A stretch of DNA of 64,000 bases from assembly GCA_937958475.1 (NCBI GenBank), contig CALFXR010000204.1:1-64000 (forward strand), given 5' to 3'. Positions 16,716 to 25,398 of this stretch are shown piece after piece. This DNA is from an uncultured Mesorhizobium sp. Lineage in GTDB: Bacteria > Pseudomonadota > Alphaproteobacteria > Rhizobiales > Rhizobiaceae. The position numbers and the translations under genes were made by a program. Each line of letters begins with the position of its first letter. Positions within the stretch are counted from its first letter, which is position 1. Below the pieces are notes generated by a model, which saw nothing but the letters and a program-made list of their open reading frames with translations, was not told where the DNA came from and did no database searches.

Positions 16716-17232
16716 GAGACCGCGGCGGCGCCAGGCCGCGCTGATCGGGATCGCGATTATGGCGCTCGCCGCCTGCCGCGACAGCGGCGGCGAGGGCGAG
16801 TTCTTCGAGATCGCCGGCAAACTGTTCGTCTTCAACTACCGGGTGGCGACGGCGACCTACCTGGTCACGCTGAAGCCGGTCCGGCCGGCGCGCGACGGCG
16901 ACGTGGCGGTGACGACCTTCGAGGATCCCGCGGGCGGCGCGCCGATCGTGGTGCGCCAGAAGATCTGGCCGAAGCTGGAGAAGACCGCGATCGAGAGCCC
17001 GCCGCTGCGCTGCGTGCGCAAGGGCCGGCCCTATGCGGTGACGATCCGCATCGAGGACGCGGCGGGCGCCGAGCGCCAGACCATCGAGACCACCATGACC
17101 TCGTCGGAGGACCAGGACATCCTGCCCGACCGGCCGCTCGTGCTGGGTCCGGCCTACACGCCCAATCCGGATCTCGCCGGCCGCCCTGACGGCAAGCTCG
17201 ACGATCCCGGGCCGCCGTGCCCGGGCGAATAG
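16708..17232 (+). CDS. Predicted lipoprotein of unknown function
   Basis: The 174-residue product has a short basic N-terminus, a hydrophobic helix and the lipobox LAAC (Cys23 in ALAACRDSG), so it is probably lipid-anchored. The mature region has beta-rich segments (LFVFNYRVATATYLVTLKPV and VTIRIEDAAG) suggesting a small beta-sandwich. No named family is recognised. It overlaps the CGNR regulator gene and is followed by a 236-bp gap. Confidence 0.7.
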   Translation: MDERPRRRQAALIGIAIMALAACRDSGGEGEFFEIAGKLFVFNYRVATATYLVTLKPVRPARDGDVAVTTFEDPAGGAPIVVRQKIWPKLEKTAIESPPLRCVRKGRPYAVTIRIEDAAGAERQTIETTMTSSEDQDILPDRPLVLGPAYTPNPDLAGRPDGKLDDPGPPCPGE

Positions 17233-17468
17233 AGGTATCCGACCCGAAGAGATCGCGTCGCCGGCCGCGTCGCCGGCAAGAAAACTGCGTCGCCCGCGCC
17301 TGCCGCGTCATGATCTTTCGTGGACGGCCGCCGCGGCTGCGGCTGCATTGCTCTTTTGGGGCGTCGCGGATTATCCATTGACGTTGCGGGGCGCGGCATA
17401 AAAACTGGCGCCGACGAAAGGGCCGTCGACGCCCTTCGAATCGGCCGGCATTCGCAGGGGAGATTTCG

Positions 17469-20400
17469 ATGACTCTTCACGACGTCGCGCTGAACGACAA
17501 ATACGATCTCGCCAAGAACCGCATCTTCGTCTCCGGCGCGCAGGCCGTGGTGCGCATGCTGCTGATGCAGCGCGAGCGCGACCGCCTGGCCGGGCTGAAC
17601 ACGGCAGGATTCGTCTCGGGCTATCGCGGCTCGCCGCTCGGCGGGCTCGACCAGCAGCTGTGGAAGGCCAAGGCGCAGCTGGCGCAGGCGCATGTCGTCT
17701 TCCAGCCGGGCCTCAACGAGGAACTCGCCGCGACTGCCTGCTGGGGCTCGCAGCAGACAGAACTGCTCGGCGAGGGCAAGTATGACGGCGTCTTCTCGGT
17801 CTGGTACGGCAAAGGACCGGGCGTCGACCGGTCCGGCGACGTCTTCCGCCACGCCAATCTCGCCGGCTCGTCGAAGAACGGCGGCGTGCTGGCGCTGATG
17901 GGCGACGACCACACGGCCGAATCGTCGACCAACGCGCATGCGACAGAGTTCCTGTTCGTCGACACGATGATCCCGATCCTCAATCCGGCCGGCGTGCAGG
18001 AACTGGTCGACTACGGCCTCTACGGCTTCGCCATGTCGCGCTTCGCCGGCACGTGGGCGGCGATGAAATGCGTCAAGGACAACATCGAATCGACGGCCTC
18101 CGTCGACGTCTCGCTCGAGCGGCTCGGCGTCGTCCTGCCCGAATTCGACATGCCGCCCGGCGGGCTGAACATCCGCCACGAGCTCGACCAGCTCGGCCAG
18201 GAGGCGCGCCTGCACGAGCAGAAGCGCGCCGCGGCGGCCGCCTTCATCCGCGCCAACGGCCTGAACCGCACCGTCTATTCCGGCGGCGCCAATGCCAGGC
18301 TCGGCATCATCACCGTCGGCAAGAGCTATCTCGACGTGCGCCAGGCGCTCGACGACATCGGCATCGACGAGGCGCGCGCCAACCTTCTCGGCATCCGACT
18401 GTTCAAGGTCGGTTGCCCGTGGCCGCTCGACTTCGAGCACATCAAGGACTTCGCCCGCGGCCTCGACATGATCATCGTCGTCGAGGAGAAGCGCTCGCTG
18501 ATCGAGGTGCAGATGCGCGAGCATCTCTACGGCATCGCGCAGCCGCCGGTGATCGTCGGCAAGAAGGACGAACGCGCCGACTGGCTGTTCCCCGCCAAGG
18601 GGGCGCTCGACCCCAACGAGATCGCCATCGCCGTCGGCGAGCGCGTGTTGAAGGTGATCGGGCCGGCCGAGGACATCGCGGCGCGCATCGCCCAGCTGCG
18701 CCAGTTCCAGGCGATGCTCGCCGACACCAAGGACGTCGCGTCGCGCACGCCCTATTTCTGCTCGGGCTGCCCGCACAACAGCTCGACCAAGGTTCCCGAA
18801 GGATCGCTCGCCGCCGCCGGAATCGGTTGCCATTTCATGGCCCTGTGGATGGACCGCCAGACGGTCGGCTTCACCGCGATGGGCGGCGAGGGGGCGCAGT
18901 GGGTCGGCCAGGCGCCGTTCTCGAAGCGCGGCCACATCTTCCAGAACCTCGGCGACGGCACCTACAACCATTCCGGCGCGCTGGCGATCCGCTTCGCGCT
19001 GTCTTCGGACGCCAACGTCACCTACAAGATCCTGTTCAACGATGCGGTGGCGATGACCGGCGGCCAGCCGCACGAGGGCAGCCTGACCGTCGACATGATC
19101 GCCCGCCAGGTGCGCGCCGAGGGCGTCGACCGCATCGCCGTCGTCACCGACGAGCCGGAAAAGTATGCCGGCGTCGCCGAGTTCCCCGCCGGGGCGACGG
19201 TGCACCACCGCGACGACCTCGACGCCGTGCAGCGCGAGCTGCGCGAGGTGAAGGGCGTGTCGGTGCTGCTCTACGACCAGACCTGCGCGGCCGAGAAACG
19301 GCGCCGGCGCAAGCGCGGCACCTTTCCCGATCCCGACAAGCGGGTCATCATCAACGAGCTGGTCTGCGAGGGCTGCGGCGACTGCGGCGTGCAGTCGAAC
19401 TGCGTCTCGATCCAGCCGGTGGAGACCGAGTTCGGGCGCAAGCGGCGCATCGACCAGTCGTCGTGCAACAAGGACTTTTCCTGCGTCAACGGCTTCTGCC
19501 CGTCCTTCGTCACCGTCCACGGCGCCAAGGTGCGCAGGGCGGAGGGCGCGGCGGGCCGCGCTGATCCGCTCGCCGGGGTGCCCGACGCGCCGCTGTTCGC
19601 GCTCGACCGCGACGGCTGGGCGTCGATCATCGACGGCGTCGGCGGCACCGGCGTGGTCACCGTCGGCGCCATCCTCGGCATGGCGGCGCATCTGGAAGGC
19701 AAGGGCTGCGGCATGATCGACATGGCCGGCCTCGCCCAGAAGGGCGGCGCCGTGTTCACCCATGTGCGCATCGCGCGGTCGCCGGAAGACATCCACGCCA
19801 TCCGCATCTCCGCCGGCAAGGCCGACCTCGTGCTCGGCTGCGATCTCGTCGTCTCCGGCAACAAGAAGGTGCTCGCAGCGGTGCGCGAGAACCACACCAT
19901 CTTCGTCGCCAACACGACGGAGGTGATGCCGGGCGACTTCGCCCGCTCGGCCGACTTCTTCCTGCCGACCGAGCGCCTGAAGAAGGCGATCCGCACGGCG
20001 GCCGGCGAGGACCGGGCGCATTTCTTCGACGCGACCAAGACCGCGGCCGCGCTGTTCGGCAATTCGCTCGGCGCCAACATGTTCATGCTCGGCTTCGCCT
20101 GCCAGCACGGCGGGCTGCCGGTCTCGGCGGAAGCCATCGAGAAGGCGATCGAGATGAACGGCGAAGCCGTGGCGATGAACGTCGCGGCGTTCCGCTGGGG
20201 CCGCCGCGCCGCGCACGACCCTGCCTCCGTCCGCGACCTCGTCGTCCAGGCGACGGGCCGCAAGGCCGAGCCCGCGCCGGCGGCGACGCTCGACGACGTC
20301 GTCGCACGCCGCGTCGCCTTCCTCGCCGCCTACCAGAACGCCGCCTATGCCAGGCGCTATGCCGACCGGGTGGCTGCGGTGCGCAAGGCCGAGCAAGCCG

Positions 20401-20948
20401 CCGCGCCCGGCTCGACGGCGCTTGCGGAGGCGGTGGCGCGCAACCTGTTCAAGCTGATGGCGATCAAGGACGAATACGAGGTCGGACGGCTCTACAGCGA
20501 CGGCTCGTTCATGCGCCAGCTCAGCGCCCAGTTCCAGGACTTCGACCGGCTCGAATTCCATCTCGCGCCGCCGATCCTCGGCCGCAAGGATGCCGCCGGC
20601 AATTCGAAGAAATCGAGCTTCGGGACGTGGATGATGCGCGGTTTCAAGGTCCTGGCCGCCCTGCGCGGGCTGCGCGGCACGCCGCTCGACCCGTTCGGCT
20701 ACACTGCGGAGCGACGCATGGAGCGGCGGCTGCTCGCCGACTACGAGCGCGACGTCGAGACGATCCTCGGCAGGCTGACGGCGGAGCGGCTCGACGCCGC
20801 CGTGGCGCTGGCCAGCGTGCCCGCGCTGGTGCGCGGCTACGGGCACGTCAAGGCAGCGGCCGTGAAGCGCGCCGAGGGCGAGCGGGCGAGGCTCGTGGAA
20901 CGGCTCTCGGCGGCGGGCGAAAAGCGCGTCCTCGAGGCCGCGGAATAG
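17469..20948 (+). CDS. Single-chain indolepyruvate:ferredoxin oxidoreductase
   Basis: This 1159-residue fused enzyme has all parts of a 2-oxoacid:ferredoxin oxidoreductase in one chain. It oxidatively decarboxylates aryl or other 2-oxoacids to acyl-CoA with ferredoxin as acceptor. The YRGSPLGGLD segment near residue 55 is the N-terminal transketolase-like part. A CSGCPHNSS motif is near 430, and TPP-site segments LGDGTYNHSG and NDAVAMTGGQ follow near 500-530. A Cys-rich cluster (CEGCGDCGVQSNC, then CNKDFSCVNGFCPSF) lies near 632-680. The gamma domain GVGGTGVVTVGAI starts near 723. GGGGAG precedes the ATG. It appears monocistronic. In related bacteria it acts in aromatic amino acid degradation. 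Confidence 0.93.
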   Translation: MTLHDVALNDKYDLAKNRIFVSGAQAVVRMLLMQRERDRLAGLNTAGFVSGYRGSPLGGLDQQLWKAKAQLAQAHVVFQPGLNEELAATACWGSQQTELLGEGKYDGVFSVWYGKGPGVDRSGDVFRHANLAGSSKNGGVLALMGDDHTAESSTNAHATEFLFVDTMIPILNPAGVQELVDYGLYGFAMSRFAGTWAAMKCVKDNIESTASVDVSLERLGVVLPEFDMPPGGLNIRHELDQLGQEARLHEQKRAAAAAFIRANGLNRTVYSGGANARLGIITVGKSYLDVRQALDDIGIDEARANLLGIRLFKVGCPWPLDFEHIKDFARGLDMIIVVEEKRSLIEVQMREHLYGIAQPPVIVGKKDERADWLFPAKGALDPNEIAIAVGERVLKVIGPAEDIAARIAQLRQFQAMLADTKDVASRTPYFCSGCPHNSSTKVPEGSLAAAGIGCHFMALWMDRQTVGFTAMGGEGAQWVGQAPFSKRGHIFQNLGDGTYNHSGALAIRFALSSDANVTYKILFNDAVAMTGGQPHEGSLTVDMIARQVRAEGVDRIAVVTDEPEKYAGVAEFPAGATVHHRDDLDAVQRELREVKGVSVLLYDQTCAAEKRRRRKRGTFPDPDKRVIINELVCEGCGDCGVQSNCVSIQPVETEFGRKRRIDQSSCNKDFSCVNGFCPSFVTVHGAKVRRAEGAAGRADPLAGVPDAPLFALDRDGWASIIDGVGGTGVVTVGAILGMAAHLEGKGCGMIDMAGLAQKGGAVFTHVRIARSPEDIHAIRISAGKADLVLGCDLVVSGNKKVLAAVRENHTIFVANTTEVMPGDFARSADFFLPTERLKKAIRTAAGEDRAHFFDATKTAAALFGNSLGANMFMLGFACQHGGLPVSAEAIEKAIEMNGEAVAMNVAAFRWGRRAAHDPASVRDLVVQATGRKAEPAPAATLDDVVARRVAFLAAYQNAAYARRYADRVAAVRKAEQAAAPGSTALAEAVARNLFKLMAIKDEYEVGRLYSDGSFMRQLSAQFQDFDRLEFHLAPPILGRKDAAGNSKKSSFGTWMMRGFKVLAALRGLRGTPLDPFGYTAERRMERRLLADYERDVETILGRLTAERLDAAVALASVPALVRGYGHVKAAAVKRAEGERARLVERLSAAGEKRVLEAAE

Positions 20949-21033
20949 CGGAATCCCTTGAAAAACCAAGGTCTCAGCTAAACTTTTATTAATGCGGATG
21001 TGGCACAGCTTGGCCTTACGCTAGGCGCTGGTG

Positions 21034-23343
21034 ATGGGTAAGAAGACCGACAGCCGCATCCCGGACGACGTGTACATCCAGTTCGTCCGCTCGTTGTTCG
21101 ACAACGCGCCGATGCTCCTCGTGGGCGCGGCGTGCCATTCCATCATCGCGTACATGGTCTATTGGGAAAACGGCAGCCCGATATTTCTCATTACGGCCGC
21201 CGTGTTGCTGGCAATCGGCATCTGGCGTTATTCTGATCTTCGCCGTTTCGCCCGATCGGGAGGCCTGACCGACGCCGCTTCCGCGTGGGCGTGGGAGCGC
21301 AGCTATCTCGTGAAGGGGAGCATCCAGGGCTTCGCGCTCGGAACCTTCTGCTTCATCGCGATCGGCAGTTCCGATCCGTATGCCGCCATCGGCGCGATTT
21401 CCGTGACGCTGGGGTCGATCGTCACCGTCGTCGGGCGCAATTACGGTTCGCCGCGCATGGTGGCGATCTTCGCCACCACCTTCGTCGCGCCGATCGCGAC
21501 CGGACTCATCCTCCGGCTCGACCTGCCGCACGTGGTCCTGGGCCTCCTCATCATCCCGTTCTTCTTCATCATCAAGGCCAGCGCCGACAACGTGCGCAGC
21601 GTCCTGTTCTCGGCGGTGATCGGCCACAAGCAGGCGCGCCAGATCGCCCACCGCTTCGACCGCGCGCTGAACACGATGCCGCACGGCCTCGTCATGCTCG
21701 ACCCCGAGGGCCAGGTCGTCGTGGCCAACGCCGAGGCCGCGCATCTGCTCGCCATGTCCTCGCCCGATGCGATCATGGGCCGCTCGATCGAAGCGCTGTT
21801 CCGGCGCGCCGTGGCGGCGGGGCTGCTCGACCGCGACGAGTGCCGGTACGCGGTCGCCCAGATCACGCGGTCGCTGCGTGACGGGCGCGACCGCAAGGTG
21901 CTCGTCGGCCTCGCCAACGGTCGCCATTTCGAGCTCTCCACGCGCGAAGGCCACGACGACCTCGGCGTGATCACGTTCGAGGACGTCACCCAGCGCGTCG
22001 AGGCGGAAGAGAAGATCCGCTTCATGGCGCGCTACGACAACCTGACCGGCCTGCCCAACCGCGCCTACCTGCACGAGCTGGTCGGCGAATGCATGCAGTC
22101 CGGCGACCGCGAGCGGCTGTGCGGCCTCGCCGTGCTCGACCTCGACGACTTCAAGAGCGTCAACGACACGCTCGGCCACCCCGTCGGCGACGGGCTGATC
22201 TACGCCGTGGCGGAACGGCTGGCGGCCTTCGCCTCCGACGCGATCAAGGTCAGCCGCTTCGGCGGCGACGAGTTCATGATCTACTTCGACCGCCTGGAGG
22301 ACGAGGCGCATATCAGCCGGATCCTCGAGGCGATCTTCGCCGGCCTGCAGGGCGAGGTCGACGTCGCCGGCCATTCGCTGAGGATCCAGGCGAGCGGCGG
22401 CGCGGTCCTGGCGAAGGTCCGCGACTCGGACGTCGACACGATGATCGTCAAGGCCGACCTCGCGCTCTACAAGGCCAAGGAACTCGGCAAGAACGGCTGG
22501 AAGCTGTTCGAATCGGTCATGGACGCGGCCTTCCGCACCAAGCAGCGCATGAAGGCCGACCTGCGCAGCGCCGTCGAGGCGAGGGGGCTCCGCGTCGTCT
22601 ACCAGCCGATCGTCGCCATGGAGACGATGCGCATCGCCAGCTGCGAGGCGCTGTGCCGCTGGGACCATCCCGATCTCGGCCCGATCTCGCCGGCGGTGTT
22701 CATCCCGCTTGCCGAGGAGATGGGCATCGTCTCCGACATCAGCGCCTTCATGCTCGACGCCGCGACGGTCGAATGCGCCAAGTGGCCGGATCCGATCAAC
22801 GTCTCGATCAACCTGTCGGCCAAGGACTTCCGCGACCGCAGCATCGTCGGCAAGGTCGTCGGCGCGCTGCAACGTTCGGGCCTCGCGCCGCACCGGCTGG
22901 AAATCGAGGTGACGGAGACCGCGCTGCTCGACGACAAGTCGCTGACGGGCGAGCTCATCGGGGAGATCAAGTCGCTCGGCGTCCGCATCGCGCTGGACGA
23001 TTTCGGCACCGGCTATTCGAGCCTGAGCTACCTGCACAAGCTGCCGCTCGACAAGGTCAAGATCGACCGCAGCTTCCTGATGGACGTCACCCAGAACGAG
23101 CGCTCGCTCGAACTGCTCAAGGGAATCGTCGGCCTGTCGCGGCGGCTCGGCCTCCAGGTCACCGTCGAGGGCGTCGAGACCTTCGACCAGCTGAAGGCGC
23201 TGGCCGTTGCCGTCAAGCCGGACCTGGTGCAGGGATTCCTGTTCGGCTCCGCCCTGTCGGCGTCGGGCATCGAGACGATGTCGAAGACCGTGTGGCCCTT
23301 CGCCGAGAAGATTCGCACCGCGCGCCGCGCCGCCCGCGGCTGA
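21034..23343 (+). CDS. Membrane-anchored GGDEF-EAL c-di-GMP enzyme with PAS domain
   Basis: The product is about 769 residues. Six hydrophobic segments (roughly 25-190) are followed by a PAS-like domain (MPHGLVMLDPEGQVVVANAEAAH), a GGDEF domain with intact RFGGDEF near 408-414 and an EAL domain with CEALCRW near 537-543 and DDFGTGYSSLSYL near 655. Both catalytic motifs are complete, so it could make and degrade c-di-GMP, with the membrane part sensing a signal. GTG at 21031 directly precedes the chosen ATG and is an equal alternative. It lies 178 bp upstream of the FeeM-type gene on the same strand. Confidence 0.93.
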   Translation: MGKKTDSRIPDDVYIQFVRSLFDNAPMLLVGAACHSIIAYMVYWENGSPIFLITAAVLLAIGIWRYSDLRRFARSGGLTDAASAWAWERSYLVKGSIQGFALGTFCFIAIGSSDPYAAIGAISVTLGSIVTVVGRNYGSPRMVAIFATTFVAPIATGLILRLDLPHVVLGLLIIPFFFIIKASADNVRSVLFSAVIGHKQARQIAHRFDRALNTMPHGLVMLDPEGQVVVANAEAAHLLAMSSPDAIMGRSIEALFRRAVAAGLLDRDECRYAVAQITRSLRDGRDRKVLVGLANGRHFELSTREGHDDLGVITFEDVTQRVEAEEKIRFMARYDNLTGLPNRAYLHELVGECMQSGDRERLCGLAVLDLDDFKSVNDTLGHPVGDGLIYAVAERLAAFASDAIKVSRFGGDEFMIYFDRLEDEAHISRILEAIFAGLQGEVDVAGHSLRIQASGGAVLAKVRDSDVDTMIVKADLALYKAKELGKNGWKLFESVMDAAFRTKQRMKADLRSAVEARGLRVVYQPIVAMETMRIASCEALCRWDHPDLGPISPAVFIPLAEEMGIVSDISAFMLDAATVECAKWPDPINVSINLSAKDFRDRSIVGKVVGALQRSGLAPHRLEIEVTETALLDDKSLTGELIGEIKSLGVRIALDDFGTGYSSLSYLHKLPLDKVKIDRSFLMDVTQNERSLELLKGIVGLSRRLGLQVTVEGVETFDQLKALAVAVKPDLVQGFLFGSALSASGIETMSKTVWPFAEKIRTARRAARG

Positions 23344-23387
23344 CCCCCGCCTTTCCCGCGTCAATTCGTCTCATTCGCACCCGCGAA

Positions 23388-23491
23388 TGGTTAACATCGC
23401 ACCGGAACCATTAACCAATTGGTAAGGTTAACAATTAGTATCCCGTTTTAACTCAAGTTTTAACTTCCGCCCCAGTCGCGCCTCGGTTAAC
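23388..23491 (+). promoter_or_regulatory. TTAAC-rich regulatory region, possible CtrA sites
   Basis: Six TTAAC motifs fall in about 100 bp of AT-rich sequence (23391, 23411, 23428, 23448, 23460 and 23487). They include an inverted pair TGGTTAA/TTAACCA (23388-23394 and 23411-23417), a TTAACCAT on the minus strand, and a direct repeat of GTTTTAAC. The alphaproteobacterial cell-cycle regulator CtrA binds TTAACCAT or TTAA-N7-TTAA. The region lies just upstream of the FeeM-type gene. Confidence 0.55.
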
Positions 23492-23521
23492 GTTTTATTC
23501 ACCAGACGTAGAGGACGCGCC

Positions 23522-24295
23522 ATGAATACGAAGGGTCTGCAGGTTCCGGCGGTATTCGGCCGGACTCACGATAGATCGGACGCCTCGGTGTTCACGCGGG
23601 CCGTTCTCTCCGTCATGGACCGGATCGAATACCGGTTCTGCGACAGCGGCGAGGACCTCGAGGCGATCTACCGCCTCCGCTACGAGGCCTACCTGCAGGC
23701 CGGCATGCTGAAGCCCAACGCCTCGCGCATGGTCAGGGACAAGTTCGACGACCTGCCCAACTCCTATCGCTACGGCGTGTTCTTCGAAGACCAGCTGGTC
23801 AGCACGCTGCGCCTTCATTTCGTCAGCGCGAAGTACCCTGTCTCGCCGAGCACCGAAGTCTTCGGCGACGTGCTCGGCCCACGCCTGGCGGCCGGCGAGA
23901 CCTTCGTCGATCCGAGCCGCTTCGCCGCGGACAGCGAGTGGTCGTCGACGCTGAGGGTGCTGCCCTACATCACGTTGCGCCTGGCGGTCGTCGCCTGCGC
24001 CTATTTCAAGCCGACCTACTGCCTGACGGCGGTGAAGGAGGAGCACGCGGCGTTCTACAACCGGATCTTCCTCTCCGAGGAGGCGGCGTCCCTGCGCAGC
24101 TATCCGGGGCTGACGGTGCCGGTCAGCCTGTTCCAGTCCGAATGCGCCGTCAATCAGTCGAAGACCGAGGCGCGCTTCCCGTTCTTCAAGTCGACGCCGC
24201 TCGAGCAGCGCATGCTCTTCCAGCGGCCGAAGCTCGGCGAGCCGGCGCCGCTGACCATCCTGCCGAGCACCCGCTACTTCGCCAGCGCGGCGTGA
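23522..24295 (+). CDS. FeeM-type N-acyl amino acid synthase (GNAT fold)
   Basis: The 257-residue protein matches the FeeM/N-acyl amino acid synthase domain, a GNAT-fold relative of LuxI-type synthases. FeeM enzymes transfer a fatty acyl group from acyl-carrier protein to an amino acid such as tyrosine. Recognisable segments are IYRLRYEAYLQAG (58-70), the DKFDDLPNSYRYGVF strand, LVSTLRLHF, ETFVDPSRFAAD, the helix LPYITLRLAVVACAYF, VKEEHAAFYNRIF and YPGLTVPVSLF. The ATG has AGAGG upstream. The product would be an acylated amino acid used as signal or surfactant; the actual amino acid and acyl chain are unknown. The neighbours are a c-di-GMP enzyme and a Crp/Fnr regulator. Confidence 0.85.
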   Translation: MNTKGLQVPAVFGRTHDRSDASVFTRAVLSVMDRIEYRFCDSGEDLEAIYRLRYEAYLQAGMLKPNASRMVRDKFDDLPNSYRYGVFFEDQLVSTLRLHFVSAKYPVSPSTEVFGDVLGPRLAAGETFVDPSRFAADSEWSSTLRVLPYITLRLAVVACAYFKPTYCLTAVKEEHAAFYNRIFLSEEAASLRSYPGLTVPVSLFQSECAVNQSKTEARFPFFKSTPLEQRMLFQRPKLGEPAPLTILPSTRYFASAA

Positions 24296-24386
24296 GCCCG
24301 GCGCCCCGGCGCTTGCGCTTGTCATCCGCGCGGCCGGCGTCCATAAGCGTCGGGTCGGCCAGGGGCCGACCCTATGGTCGCAGGGA

Positions 24387-25061
24387 ATGGTCACGTCGTA
24401 CGATCTCGTGAGGACCGCCATCTGGGCGCGCGAACTCGCCGAGGACGAGGTCGAGCGCGCGCGCCGCGGGCTGACCGAGCGGCAGTTTCCCAAGGGCGCC
24501 TACATCTGCCATCGCGGCGACCGGCTCGACTACTGGACCGGCGTCATCACCGGGCTGGTCAAGATCAGCGCGATCTCGCGCAGCGGCAAGGCCATGACCT
24601 TCGCCGGGGTCGGGCCCGGCGGCTGGTTCGGCGAAGGCTCGATGCTGAAGGACGAGACGCGCAAGTATGACCTCGTGGCGCTGCGCGACACGAGCCTCGC
24701 GCTGCTCAACAAGTCGACGTTCCTGTGGCTCTACGAGAACAGCAAGGCGTTCAACCGCTTCCTCGTGCGCCAGCTCAACGAACGGATGGGGCAGTTCATC
24801 GCCACCATCGAGCAGGACCGCATCCTCGACCCGAAGGCGAGGGTGGCGCGCAACCTGTCATGGCTGTTCAATCCGGTGCTCTATCCCGGCACCGGCGGGT
24901 TCATCGAGATCACGCAGGAAGAGCTCGGCCTGCTCGCCGGCGTGTCGCGCCCCGTGGCCAACCGCAGCCTGCAGGCGCTCGAGGAAGAGGGCCTGGTGAA
25001 GGTGGAGCACGAGCGCATCACCGTGCTCGACCTGGGCCGGCTGGCTGTCTACGACGGCTGA
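24387..25061 (+). CDS. Crp/Fnr-family transcriptional regulator
   Basis: The 224-residue regulator has an N-terminal cyclic-nucleotide-binding-like beta-roll (GDRLDYWTGVITGLVKISAIS and FAGVGPGGWFGEGSML) and a C-terminal winged helix (EITQEELGLLAGVSRPVANRSLQALEEEGLVKVE). It lacks the N-terminal cysteine set of Fnr, so oxygen sensing by an Fe-S cluster is unlikely. It lies 91 bp downstream of the FeeM-type gene on the same strand. The effector is unknown. Confidence 0.9.
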   Translation: MVTSYDLVRTAIWARELAEDEVERARRGLTERQFPKGAYICHRGDRLDYWTGVITGLVKISAISRSGKAMTFAGVGPGGWFGEGSMLKDETRKYDLVALRDTSLALLNKSTFLWLYENSKAFNRFLVRQLNERMGQFIATIEQDRILDPKARVARNLSWLFNPVLYPGTGGFIEITQEELGLLAGVSRPVANRSLQALEEEGLVKVEHERITVLDLGRLAVYDG

Positions 25062-25398
25062 TGGCCGATACCGGCGGCGGAGGAAACGGCGGTCTTGTTC
25101 GCCCGCTGCGAACAGGGACCGCGATGGCATCACACAATCCCCCGTCCCGTCTGTCAACGCACATGTTGTCGCATTGATTTTATAGCGCTAGTTTTTCTCC
25201 AACAAAGCAAGGGGCGCCGCGTGAGCGGACGCGCCGAACGGCGGCTGAGAGGGGCCGCCGAAACCGGGAGGAAGATCTATTGGCGCCATCGACTGCGCAG
25301 GGCGTAGCCTATCCGACGACCGATCCCGGCTGCGACGCGGCCGGGCGGCGGACGCCGGCCGAAACCGTCGCGTCCGCGGCGGTCGCGGGGAGCCCGGA
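25062..25398. other. 337-bp gene-free region upstream of the acyl-CoA ligase operon
   Basis: No credible coding region is seen. A locally AT-rich patch near 25170-25200 (GATTTTATAGCGCTAGTTTTT) probably lies in the promoter region of the downstream seven-gene operon. No clear operator palindrome was found. Confidence 0.5.

Noticed and set aside
17154..20969. 1271-residue open frame on the minus strand opposite the oxidoreductase gene
   Set aside because: It is antisense to a gene with clear motifs, has a repetitive Arg/Gly/Asp/His-rich composition and no recognisable domain; long antisense frames are expected at this GC content.
21016..23364. 782-residue minus-strand frame opposite the GGDEF-EAL gene
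   Set aside because: Composition is a shadow of the real gene; GGDEF and EAL motifs are on the plus strand.
25095..25307. Possible 70-residue gene ahead of the acyl-CoA ligase
   Set aside because: No Shine-Dalgarno, no domain and Arg-rich shadow composition.
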